64,000 nt of DNA, from assembly GCA_019828565.1 (NCBI GenBank), contig JAHDYR010000014.1, forward strand, positions 1 to 64,000, read 5' to 3'. How positions within the stretch are numbered: the stretch's first letter is position 1; the number at the start of each line of letters is the position of its first letter. The stretch comes from Carpediemonas membranifera (lineage: Eukaryota > Fornicata). The notes under the pieces are model-generated. The model had not been told where the DNA came from, ran no database searches, and saw only the letters and a list, made by a program, of their open reading frames with translations. The position numbers and the translations under genes are program-made. Of this stretch, positions 1 through 9,700 are shown one piece after another.

Positions 1-1099
1 AAGGGAGGGTTGGCTGAGTCACCACGGGCTTCGTGCCCGGTCTCTGGCTCAGCTCTCTCCCCCTTCCCCGCCTTCGACGCCCGCCAGGGAGAGGAACTCG
101 GACACTGCGGTGTCGTCGATGTTCCTCTCCCTCTGGCTGGGTGGGGGCAACCTGGGCAGGGGTGGGGCTCGGGGGCCGGTCTCCCTGCTGTGTGGCTGCG
201 GGCTGCGGCCCAGTTAGGGCGGCAGCGGAGTCGGTGGGGGCAGCATCGGCAGGGGTGGGGCTCGGGGGCCGGTCTCCCTGCTGTGTGGCTGCGGGCTGCG
301 GCCCAGTTAGGGCGGCAGCGGAGTCGGTGGGGGCAACCTGGGCAGGGGTGGGGCTCGGGGGCCGGTCTCCCTGCTGTGTGGCTGCGGGCTGCGGCCCAGT
401 TAGGGCGACAGCGGAGTCGGTGGGGGCAACCTGGGCAGGGGTGGGGCTCGGGGGCCGGTCTCCCTGGCGTCGGGCGAAGGCATCGGCCCTCGCATACTCG
501 CGGGCGATGCCCGCATTCGGTGGGCTGGCTGGGCGGGGCGCATGCTGGACCCGCTTCACCAAGGCGGTTACAGACGTCGTCCTCTGAGGGCCTCGGACAG
601 TCTGAAGGAGGTTCATCCTTCTCGCTTTCACTGGGTCGATGGCGTGCTCGATCATACGCTCAAGAGCCTCGTTCGCACGTTCGATGGTGAGCGTTGATGT
701 GAACGCCTGATCAGTGGCTGCAGCGTGCAGAATGGCGACAGCATTTGCGACGTGATCGTCGCGGCGGGAAGCTTTCACCTTGTGGCCGGGGCCGAAGCGA
801 TTTGTCGCCGCGTGAACGTAGTTGGTTATCCAAACCAAGTTGCTCACCGTGAAGAAACGCTTGTAATCCGAAATAAGGCTCAATAGACGTTCTTTGTTCA
901 TGCAGATCTCAATAAAGGCCTCAGTATCCTTCGGCCAAGAGTTCTTCGAGCTGGATGGATGGAAATCGTTAATCCACCGCAGAAGAGCAGCGAACAGCGC
1001 TAATCGCTTGTCAATAGACGTACCAGGTCCTTCATCGGATGTATGGCAGGATTCGTCGCCTTGCGGCGGCGAATCGAGCAACTTTCCTCTGGATACCAT
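1..1099 (-). CDS. N-terminal (gag-like) region of a family C retrotransposon polyprotein, partial
   Basis: Reads from the ATG at 1099 leftwards off the window. It has no zinc knuckle or other recognised domain in the visible part. It contains a helical region shared by families A and C (residues near 'ATNRFGPGHK' and 'SRRDDH') followed by a Pro/Ala/Thr-rich tail built of 31-residue repeats. The same protein continues into reverse transcriptase in other copies. Two C insertions near 60 and 130 relative to C1 probably break the frame. Function in RNA binding is inferred from position only. Confidence 0.55.
   Translation of the reverse strand, partial: MVSRGKLLDSPPQGDESCHTSDEGPGTSIDKRLALFAALLRWINDFHPSSSKNSWPKDTEAFIEICMNKERLLSLISDYKRFFTVSNLVWITNYVHAATNRFGPGHKVKASRRDDHVANAVAILHAAATDQAFTSTLTIERANEALERMIEHAIDPVKARRMNLLQTVRGPQRTTSVTALVKRVQHAPRPASPPNAGIAREYARADAFARRQGDRPPSPTPAQVAPTDSAVALTGPQPAATQQGDRPPSPTPAQVAPTDSAAALTGPQPAATQQGDRPPSPTPADAAPTDSAAALTGPQPAATQQGDRPPSPTPAQVAPTQPEGEEHRRHRSVRVPLPGGRRRRGRGRELSQRPGTKPVVTQPTLP
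140..470 (-). repeat. 93-bp coding minisatellite in C0
   Basis: Three to four direct copies with a 93-bp period (31 codons: GDRPPSPTP-[AD]...DSA-ALTGPQPAA). The same minisatellite is in every copy of the array, with different numbers: about five in A1 (4990-5510), three in A2 (9605-9940), two in A4 and B, and one in C1, A5 and A6. Confidence 0.85.
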
Positions 1100-1260
1100 G
1101 GCCGAATTTACTTTCCCAGGTTGTCCGAACAACACGCGACTCCGCGGAATTTCGAGCAACCACTCTCGCGCAGGGGCAGGGGATGCGTTATGCGATGCGG
1201 CGAAGGGGTGGGAGGCGCAGGGGGGCTCGGGGACGACGCAGCCTAGAATGGCCGAGTCAG

Positions 1261-1640
1261 CCGAGTCGCGACTCCGGCACATTTCTGGTGAGGCGATTAG
1301 GGGCGAAGTTCGGCCCAGCGGGCCTTGCACTGAAGCGTTTGTTGTCCGTCACAAGGCGCAATAAACGATCTTTGTTCATACAAACCTCGATGAAGGCCTC
1401 AGCGTTCTTCGGCCACGAGCCTTTCGGGCAGTGCTGACGAATTTCGTCCATTACGCGCAGGAGCGCAGCGAACAGCGCTAGTTTCAGGTAATTCGTGTCA
1501 CCTGGTCCGTCATCGGATGTATGGCAGGATTCGTCGCCTTGCGGCGGCGAATCGAGCAACTTTCCTCTGGATACCATGGCCGAATTTACTTTCCCAGGTT
1601 GTCCGAACAACACGCGACTCCGCGGAACTTGGGGTAACCA
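1261..1640 (-). mobile_element. Internally deleted chimeric mini-element (A-type 5' end joined to B-type 3' end)
   Basis: On the minus strand this unit starts with the family A 5' end (ATG at 1577, about 240 bp of coding sequence). At about 1335 it jumps directly to the last ~60 bp of a family B element: 1275-1334 matches 25015-25073, the end of the B endonuclease gene and its 3' tail. About 4 kb of coding sequence is missing. The hybrid frame (1257-1577) encodes only ~106 residues and is not expected to be active. It sits in the array with normal linkers on both sides, so it occupies one unit position. Confidence 0.75.
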
Positions 1641-1774
1641 CTCTCGCGCAGGGGCAGGGGATGCGTTATGCGATGCGGCGATGGGGCGGGAGGCGCAGGG
1701 GGCTCGGGGACGACGCAGCCTAGAGTGGCCGAGTCAGCCGAGTCGCGACTCCGGCATTTTGTGGGGAGGGCAGA

Positions 1775-4745
1775 TTATTGGTGGTGCTCGGCCCAACGGG
1801 CCTTGCACTGGGAGACATAGTCCGACCAGACGGTCTGGTTGTCCGCCCAGATGGACCAGAATACCCGGTCACGGATGGCGCCCACGAGGGCCGGCCTGCG
1901 AATCGCGGCACAGAGGCGGGCGACCCAGCACTCGGTCAGACGGGACTCAGTCTCGCCCAGAACCGTGCAGGCAGCAGGCACGAAGGTGACCTGCCAGTTG
2001 CGGTACTCGCGGAGCTTCTCTAGCTCAGCCTCCCGCGGGTGCAGGCTGACCACGAAGTCGACATAGACTTCCTCGTGGACACGGTTCCCGACCACGTCTC
2101 TCTCGCCTGCCACCATGAGGGTCGGCCACCTTGCGTCTGGGCGCTTCGGTATCGGCCTGCTGGTAGCGGGGGTGACGAGAGGTGAGCGCGACCTCGGCCT
2201 GGCAACGGGCCATGGGTCGACCTCTAACGTCGTCGTCGGTCAACACGGCGCTCACAGCGTCTCTAACATGGTTGTGACGCTCGGTGTGGGCGGTTCCCTT
2301 GGTGTGTGGGCACGAGAGGGCATGCTGCCAGGTGCAGCGCTGGGCCTGACACAGGGGGCAAAGTCTCGGGCCACTCTTCGAACGGGGCGACATCCAGGTG
2401 TGCCCTGGCAATTGGGACAAATATTGAGCCAACAGGCTTCGATTCTAGCTCAATTGGGGTGAGTGCGGCCTCTTGCCGGAGAATTCCAGCCGCCGGGGCA
2501 GCGCGCTGGGAGGAGTCGTTCAGGGCCTGAGTGGCCGCATTGCGGTCCAAGTTGAAGTCAGACGGCGTTGATGGGCGGTGCTGGACTGTCCAGGCGTCTC
2601 TATGGTACTTTGTGAGTTGTTTCTGAGGCTTTTTGGCCTCCATCTCATAGAGTTCGTCCTTGGTCCTAGGCCACTCTTCGGCGCCTTCAACGGTAAACAG
2701 GGCCTCGTCTAGGTGCACAGACCGGTCCGGAAGCAGCTGGTGCAGCTGGTGTTCCGTGCCCAAAAATGCGCATTTCCAGACGAGTGATGGGATTGGCATG
2801 CGGAGCCCGTAATCTCCATAATCGAGAGCCATTCTACGAGTTTTGCCTTCCAGACCATCTCTTAGTTGCAGAATGTGCTCTACGCTGCGGCTAAGCATCT
2901 GCTCGAAGCGGGATGTCCTGCTTTCGTGCCTAATCGGCGACACAGCTCTGTAGATTGCGGATGGCATCGCAAGAATGCATGAACGAATCATATTCAGCGC
3001 AACGCTGGCCGCAGAAGGCCCTACAGTCTCCACCATTTCCACGACGCGAGCAGTCGCCATCTCCATCTCCGAGAAGACATCATCGACAGCTCTTGCCTCA
3101 CCATGAGCGTCACCAACAGGGATTCCAACGGCTCTACCGTTGACTACCCGCTGAATGGCACCCGGGGAGCCAGCAGCGCTGATCACCATACACTTAGCCG
3201 TGTTCACGCGCATGCCGATGCGGCCACAAACCTCAGCCATCCGGTCGTAGAACCGATCAACTCGTGAGGCCGGCATGGACGCTGGCGCGATCAAGTACGC
3301 ATCGTCCTGATAGGGAGACCATCCTGCACTCCTGGAACTCACCTCTGATCTGGTCCAGGACCGGCTTCATCGCCAGGGTGAACAGCAGCGGAGATATGGG
3401 GTCTCCTTGCTGGATGCCCTCCCGGGACGGGATGACAAGGCCTGTTGGTGTGATCATCTTGCCCCCGGCATACATCGTGTGCAGGTACGGTAGCAAGACC
3501 GGGGCCCACGCCTGTGCGACCTCAGACAGATGCTGCCGACTGACGGTTCCGTACGCATTGGACATGTCAACGGCGCACAGCTGCGCACCGTCGGCGTACG
3601 CTGTCTTCAGAATGTCACCCATGCAGTCCAGGCCGCAGCTCTCGCCCAGTCCGAACTGCCCCTCGCACACACCATCGCCAATAATCCTCAGCCCGACATC
3701 GTGGGCTAGGACCTTGCCTGCGAGGCGTCTCAGGCTCTCGCCCATTGCAATGGGCCGGACCTTGGAGTCTCCCTTAGGCAGGGCAACGAGCCTCGAGTGC
3801 GACAGGATCTCAGTGTAGGGCTCCCCGTTGATGATGTCGTTGATCAGAGGCGTGACAGCAGCAACAAACTTGTGTTTGCGTAGGCGGTAGGCCAGCTTCA
3901 AGTGAAGGAAACTCAGGCCCGAGGGTCCCGGTGCCGAGTCTGCTTTGAGCCTGTCCAGGGCCCATGTCACAGACTCCGGGGGTGACCTCATATGACTTCA
4001 GCGCACCCGCCCGTTGCTGTGGGTGGAAGAGACGTGGGTCTGCCATTGGCTCGGCCTGCAGCTCCACCAGCTTCTCGTCAACCTCGGTCGGGCTGAGGTC
4101 CATGTCCTCAGACAGGAGGATCTTCAGGCCACTGGAGTAGTAGCCGGCCGAGGCCTTGGTGAAGGCCGAGCGCTCCTTGGTCCGGGTCCGCAGTGTCACC
4201 TGCTTCTTGGCGGGCTTGTACACCGTCTGACCATGGGTCATGATGGCAATAAGGCCACGCCGTTTCTGCTGGGCAGGCACCTCGTTCAGGGCCTCCAACA
4301 GGTTGATGAGACCCTTCACGAATGAGACCGCACCCTTCCTTGAAGGCTTCGACTTCCCAATCCTGCCGGCCTCCGTCGGGGAGGGGAGGAACTTGAGGTC
4401 CTCTGGGAGCTCTGGAAGGATGGTCTCCGGCTGCGGGCGGGGAGCAGTGAGCCTTCTTCTGGCTGGCTGGGCCGTCCTTGGCTGCGGGACAGCTGGGAGA
4501 GCGGGGTCGACTGGCATACCCAACCCTTCCCTCATGAACGCCACGAACCTGGGTGCGAACGACTTCAGGCCTTGCGGGAACGCATACGAAGGCCGGTTCC
4601 TCGGGTGAGCCGCAAAGACCTGCTCGAGGAGAGTCGTCCAGCGTGCTCTGGACATGCGGTTCTGGCCATTTTGCCCCCTGGAGAGCCAGCGGACGGCGTC
4701 GACAGACGTCAGCGTCGCGACGACCTGGTCGTTGGTCGACCACAT
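1775..4745 (-). pseudogene. Family A reverse transcriptase-endonuclease ORF, frameshifted (A1)
   Basis: Starts at the ATG at 4745 (MWSTNDQ...). The pieces 3810-4745, 3257-3991, 2263-3342 and 1775-2116 lie in different frames. Together they contain RT motif A (AVDMSNAYG), motif B (QQGDPISP), motif C (YQDD), the Cys-His motif and the C-terminal endonuclease region, all recognisable from A2. The breaks fall in homopolymer runs near 3978, 3312 and 2362, plus the extra base near 2115 that A1-A6 all share. Confidence 0.8.
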
Positions 4746-6184
4746 GTCTCTGTCTTCCCGCGGTACATGTGCGTCAAAGCTGCGGCGAACAGCGTCGATG
4801 GTCGTGCGGTCGAGCCACCCTGTGAGCCGGTGGGCGGGGTCAACCTGCGGCGGCGGGCGAAGGGGGAGTTGGCTGAGTCACCACGGGCTTCGTGCTCGGT
4901 CTCTGGCTCAGCTCTCTCCCCTTCCCCGCCTTCGACGCCCGCCAGGGAGAGGAACTCGGACACTGCGGTGTCGTCGATGTTCCTCTCCTCTGGCTGGGTG
5001 GGGGCAACCTGGGCGGGGGTGGGGCTCGGGGGCCTGTCACCCTGCGGGGCGGCTGCGGGCTGCGGCCCAGTTAGGGCGACAGCGGAGTCGGTGGGGGCAG
5101 CATCGGCAGGGGTGGGGTCGGTAGACCGGTCATCCCGCTGGGCGGCTGCGGGCTGCGGCCCAGTTAGGGCGGCAGCGGAGTCGGTGGGGGCAACCTGGGC
5201 AGGGGTCTGGCGCGTGGGCCTGTCACCCTGCGGGGCGGCTGCGGGCTGCGGCCCAGTTAGGGCGACAGCGGAGTCGGTGGGGGCAGCATCGGCAGGGGTG
5301 GGGTCGGTAGACCGGTCATCCCGCTGGGCGGCTGCGGGCTGCGGCCCAGTTAGGGCGACAGCGGAGTCGGTGGGGGCAGCATCGGCAGGGGTGGGGCTCG
5401 GGGGCCGGTCACCCTGCTGTGTGGCTGCAGGCTGCGGCCCAGTTAGGGCGGCAGCGGAGTCGGTGGGGGCAGCATCGGCAGGGGTGGGGCTCGGGGGCCT
5501 ATCACCCTGCTGTTGACGGTCTGCGCGGCCAGCAGCTACGCGACACGCGTATGCTTCTGCCTCGAGGAAGGCAGTGCGGTCTCGCGCAGGGCTTGCCGGG
5601 CGGGCCTCCTCGACACGGCTGATCAGTTGGGCGTATGACTGACGCCCGGTCTTGGCGCGGCGAGCGGCGATCTCGGACGGGCGGAGCGGACGAGGGTGCT
5701 CCCTCATGAGCTGCTCATCGGTCTTTCTGCCCCGTATCACGCGCTCGAGGGCCTCGTTGGCACGATCAATCGAGATCGTAGCAGTGAACACCTGGTTGGT
5801 GGCTGCGGCGTGAAGAAGTGAAGTGGCATTGGCGATGTGGTCATCACGGCGGGATGCCTTCGGCTTATGGCCTGGCCCGAAGCGGTTTGTGGCCGCATGA
5901 ACGTAGTCCGTGATCAAAGAAAGGTTGTTGATCGTGAAGAAGCGTTTGTTGTCCGTCACAAGGCGCAATAAACGATCTTTGTTCATACAAACCTCGATGA
6001 AGGCCTCAGCGTTCTTCGGCCACGAGCCTTTCGGGCAGTGCTGACGAATTTCGTCCATTACGCGCAGGAGCGCAGCGAACAGCGCTAGTTTCAGGTAATT
6101 CGTGTCACCTGGTCCGTCATCGGATGTATGGCAGGATTCGTCGCCTTGCGGCGGCGAATCGAGCAACTTTCCTCTGGATACCAT
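4709..6184 (-). CDS. Family A ORF1, gag-like protein with Pro/Ala repeats (A1)
   Basis: Open frame of about 491 residues from the first ATG (6184). The N-terminal ~240 residues are conserved in every copy of the array. The second half is made of five ~31-residue repeats rich in Pro, Ala, Asp and Gln (repeat core GPQPAA). The frame ends shortly after a run of five G (plus strand, 4861-4865). In A2 this run has six G and the same region is fused in frame to the reverse transcriptase. Here it therefore looks like a separate ORF1 that overlaps the downstream ORF (ATG at 4745) by 37 nt. No enzyme motif is visible; an RNP role is inferred by analogy with LINE ORF1 proteins. Confidence 0.6.
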   Translation of the reverse strand: MVSRGKLLDSPPQGDESCHTSDDGPGDTNYLKLALFAALLRVMDEIRQHCPKGSWPKNAEAFIEVCMNKDRLLRLVTDNKRFFTINNLSLITDYVHAATNRFGPGHKPKASRRDDHIANATSLLHAAATNQVFTATISIDRANEALERVIRGRKTDEQLMREHPRPLRPSEIAARRAKTGRQSYAQLISRVEEARPASPARDRTAFLEAEAYACRVAAGRADRQQQGDRPPSPTPADAAPTDSAAALTGPQPAATQQGDRPPSPTPADAAPTDSAVALTGPQPAAAQRDDRSTDPTPADAAPTDSAVALTGPQPAAAPQGDRPTRQTPAQVAPTDSAAALTGPQPAAAQRDDRSTDPTPADAAPTDSAVALTGPQPAAAPQGDRPPSPTPAQVAPTQPEERNIDDTAVSEFLSLAGVEGGEGERAEPETEHEARGDSANSPFARRRRLTPPTGSQGGSTARPSTLFAAALTHMYRGKTETCGRPTTRSSRR

Positions 6185-6382
6185 GGCCGAATTTACTTTC
6201 CCAGGTTGTCCGAACAACACGCGACTCCGCGGAATTTCGAGCAACTACTCTCGCGCAGGGGCAGGGGATGCGTTATGCGATGCGGCGATGGGGCGGGAGG
6301 CGCAGGGGGGCTCGGGGACGACGCAGCCTAGAGTGGCCGAGTCAGCCGAGTCGCGACTCCGGCATTTTGTGGGGAGGGCAGA
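6185..6382 (-). repeat. Inter-element linker between A2 and A1 (example of the shared junction)
   Basis: This 198-bp non-coding segment separates the endonuclease stop of A2 from the first ATG of A1. Nearly identical linkers occur at about 1578-1774, 10605-10802, 20504-20701, 24833-25029, 50454-50651, 54695-54893 and 58939-59136, and a shortened one at 16246-16435. They are found whatever families lie on either side. The linker holds the perfect palindrome GAGTCGCGACTC near the upstream 3' end, a second GGAGTCGCG about 130 bp further on, and a GTTGT-TCGG-ACAAC hairpin just before the coding start. It must contain both the 3' end of one unit and the promoter/5' end of the next. Confidence 0.75.
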
Positions 6383-6724
6383 TTATTGGTGGTGCTCGGC
6401 CCAACGGGCCTTGCACTGGGAGACATAGTCCGACCAGACGGTCTGGTTGTCCGCCCAGATGGACCAGAATACCCGGTCACGGATGGCGCCCACGAGGGCC
6501 GGCCTGCGAATCGCGGCACAGAGGCGGGCGACCCAGCACTCGGTCAGACGGGACTCAGTCTCGCCCAGAACCGTGCAGGCAGCAGGCACGAAGGTGACCT
6601 GCCAGTTGCGGTACTCGCGGAGCTTCTCTAGCTCAGCCTCCCGCGGGTGCAGGCTGACCACGAAGTCGACATAGACTTCCTCGTGGACACGGTTCCCGAC
6701 CACGTCTCTCTCGCCTGCCACCAT
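6383..6724 (-). pseudogene. Separated C-terminal part of the RLE endonuclease (A2)
   Basis: Begins at an ATG exactly at the frame break and reads GERDVVGN, then VYVDF, then the conserved tail WSDYVSQCKARWAE. In families B and C, and in copy A7, the same segment is in frame with the preceding ...R-x-A-D-L motif. Together these give the R/K-x-D...VDF pattern expected of a PD-(D/E)XK-like nuclease. It is read only by a +1 shift at GACCCTCATGG or by reinitiation at the ATG; neither is proven. Confidence 0.65.
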
Positions 6725-9700
6725 GAGGGTCGGCCACCTTGCGTCTGGGCGCTTCGGTATCGGCCTGCTGGTAGCGGGGGTGACGAGAGGTGAGCGCGAC
6801 CTCGGCCTGGCAACGGGCCATGGGTCGACCTCTAACGTCGTCGTCGGTCAACACGGCGCTCACAGCGTCTCTAACATGGTTGTGACGCTCGGTGTGGGCG
6901 GTTCCCTTGGTGTGTGGGCACGAGAGGGCATGCTGCCAGGTGCAGCGCTGGGCCTGACACAGGGGGCAAGTCTCGGGCCACTCTTCGAACGGGGCGACAT
7001 CCAGGTGTGCCCTGGCAATTGGGACAAATATTGAGCCAACAGGCTTCGATTCTAGCTCAATTGGGGTGAGTGCGGCCTCTTGCCGGAGAATTCCAGCCGC
7101 CGGGGCAGCGCGCTGGGAGGAGTCGTTCAGGGCCTGAGTGGCCGCATTGCGGTCCAAGTTGAAGTCAGACGGCGTTGATGGGCGGTGCTGGACTGTCCAG
7201 GCGTCTCTATGGTACTTTGTGAGTTGTTTCTGAGGCTTTTTGGCCTCCATCTCATAGAGTTCGTCCTTGGTCCTAGGCCACTCTTCGGCGCCTTCAACGG
7301 TAAACAGGGCCTCGTCTAGGTGCACAGACCGGTCCGGAAGCAGCTGGTGCAGCTGGTGTTCCGTGCCCAAAAATGCGCATTTCCAGACGAGTGATGGGAT
7401 TGGCATGCGGAGCCCGTAATCTCCATAATCGAGAGCCATTCTACGAGTTTTGTCTTCCAGACCATCTCTTAGTTGCAGAATGTGCTCTACGCTGCGGCTA
7501 AGCATCTGCTCGAAGCGGGATGTCCTGCTTTCGTGCCTAATCGGCGACACAGCTCTGTAGATTGCGGATGGCATCGCAAGAATGCATGAACGAATCATAT
7601 TCAGCGCAACGCTGGCCGCAGAAGGCCCTACAGTCTCCACCATTTCCACGACGCGAGCAGTCGCCATCTCCATCTCCGAGAAGACATCATCGACAGCTCT
7701 TGCCTCACCATGAGCGTCACCAACAGGGATTCCAACGGCTCTACCGTTGACTACCCGCTGAATGGCACCCGGGGAGCCAGCAGCGCTGATCACCATACAC
7801 TTAGCCGTGTTCACGCGCATGCCGATGCGGCCACAAACCTCAGCCATCCGGTCGTAGAACCGATCAACTCGTGAGGCCGGCATGGACGCTGGCGCGATCA
7901 AGTAAGCATCGTCCTGATAGGAGACCATCCTGCACTCCTGGAACTCACCTCTGATCTGGTCCAGGACCGGCTTCATCGCCAGGGTGAACAGCAGCGGAGA
8001 TATGGGGTCCCCTTGCTGGATGCCCTCCCGGGACGGGATGACAAGGCCTGTTGGTGTGATCATCTTGCCCCCGGCATACATCGTGTGCAGGTACGGCAGC
8101 AAGACCGGGGCCCACGCCTGTGCGACCTCAGACAGATGCTGCCGACTGACGGTTCCGTACGCATTGGACATGTCAACGGCGCACAGCTGCGCACCGCCGG
8201 CGTACGCTGTCTTCAGAATGTCACCCATGCAGTCCAGGCCGCAGCTCTCGCCCAGTCCGAACTGCCCCTCGCACACACCATCGCCAATAATCCTCAGCCC
8301 GACATCGTGGGCTAGGACCTTGCCTGCGAGGCGTCTCAGGCTCTCGCCCATTGCAATGGGCCGGACCTTGGAGTCTCCCTTAGGCAGGGCAACGAGCCTC
8401 GAGTGCGACAGGATCTCAGTGTAGGGCTCCCCGTTGATGATGTCGTTGATCAGAGGCGTGACAGCAGCAACAAACTTGTGTTTGCGTAGGCGGTAGGCCA
8501 GCTTCAAGTGAAGGAAACTCAGGCCCGAGGGTCCCGGTGCCGAGTCTGCTTTGAGCCTGTCCAGGGCCCATGTCACAGACTCCGGGGTGACCTCATATGA
8601 CTCCAGCGCACCCGCCCGTTGCTGTGGGTGGAAGAGACGTGGGTCTGCCATTGGCTCGGCCTGCAGCTCCACCAGCTTCTCGTCAACCTCGGTCGGGCTG
8701 AGGTCCATGTCCTCAGACAGGAGGATCTTCAGGCCACTGGAGTAGTAGCCGGCCGAGGCCTTGGTGAAGGCCGAGCGCTCCTTGGTCCGGGTCCACAGTG
8801 TCACCTGCTTCTTGGCGGGCTTGTACACCGTCTGACCATGGGTCATGATGGCAATAAGGCCACGCCGTTTCTGCTGGGCAGGCACCTCGTTCAGGGCCTC
8901 CAACAGGTTGATGAGACCCTTCACGAATGAGACCGCACCCTTCCTTGAAGGCTTCGACTTCCCAATCCTGCCGGCCTCCGTCGGGGAGGGGAGGAACTTG
9001 AGGTCCTCTGGGAGCTCTGGAAGGATGGTCTCCGGCTGCGGGCGGGGAGCAGTGAGCCTTCTTCTGGCTGGCTGGGCCGTCCTTGGCTGCGGGACAGCTG
9101 GGAGAGCGGGGTCGACTGGCATACCCAACCCTTCCCTCATGAACGCCACGAACCTGGGTGCGAACGACTTCAGGCCTTGCGGGAACGCATACGTCGGCCG
9201 GTTCCTCGGGTGAGCCGCAAAGACCTGCTCGAGGAGAGTCGTCCAGCGTGCTCTGGACATGCGGTTCTGGCCATTTTGCCCCCGGGAGAGCCAGCGGACG
9301 GCGTCGACAGACGTCAGCGTCGCGACGACCTGGTCGTTGGTCGACCACATGTCTCTGTCTTCCCGCGGTACATGTGCGTCAAAGCTGCGGCGAACAGCGT
9401 CGATGGTCGTGCGGTCGAGCCACCCTGTGAGCCGGTGGGCGGGGTCAACCTGCGGCGGCGGGCGAAGGGGGGAGTTGGCTGAGTCACCACGGGCTTCGTG
9501 CTCGGTCTCTGGCTCAGCTCTCTCCCCTTCCCCGCCTTCGACGCCCGCCAGGGAGAGGAACTCGGACACTGCGGTGTCGTCGATGTTCCTCTCCTCTGGC
9601 TGGGTGGGGGCAACCTGGGCGGGGGTCTGGCGCGTGGGCCTGTCACCCTGCTGTGTGGCTGCAGGCTGCGGCCCAGTTAGGGCGGCAGCGGAGTCGGTGG

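Larger units (their letters stand above)
1..1260 (-). mobile_element. Non-LTR retrotransposon copy C0, 5' part only (cut by window edge)
   Basis: Nearly identical to the 5' part of copy C1 (19590-20563): the same N-terminal coding region on the minus strand, then the proline/alanine 93-bp repeats, running off the left edge of the window. The first in-frame ATG is at 1099. Compared with C1 there is one extra C near 58-63 and one near 129-131, both in C-rich runs, which would shift the frame. The segment 1170-1260 is the linker shared by all copies in the array. Confidence 0.8.
1775..6244 (-). mobile_element. Non-LTR retrotransposon copy A1 (family A), full length but frameshifted
   Basis: Full-length family A unit in the head-to-tail array; its 3' end is at the left and its 5' end at 6184-6244. 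It aligns end to end with A2 (6383-10664). Single-base differences in homopolymers break it: AAA for AA near 2362, GGG for GG near 3312, GGGGG for GGGG near 3978, and 5 G instead of 6 G near 4861-4866. It has five Pro/Ala 93-bp repeats, more than A2. Confidence 0.85.

Noticed and set aside
140-470. CRISPR-like direct repeats
   Set aside because: The 93-bp units are contiguous, coding and without unique spacers; this is a minisatellite in a eukaryotic retrotransposon.
10-690. Plus-strand frames rich in Gly/Trp/Arg across the Pro/Ala repeats (also at 4572-5516, 9259-9936, 19305-19991)
   Set aside because: They are mirror frames of the minus-strand coding minisatellite; the repeats keep all frames open.
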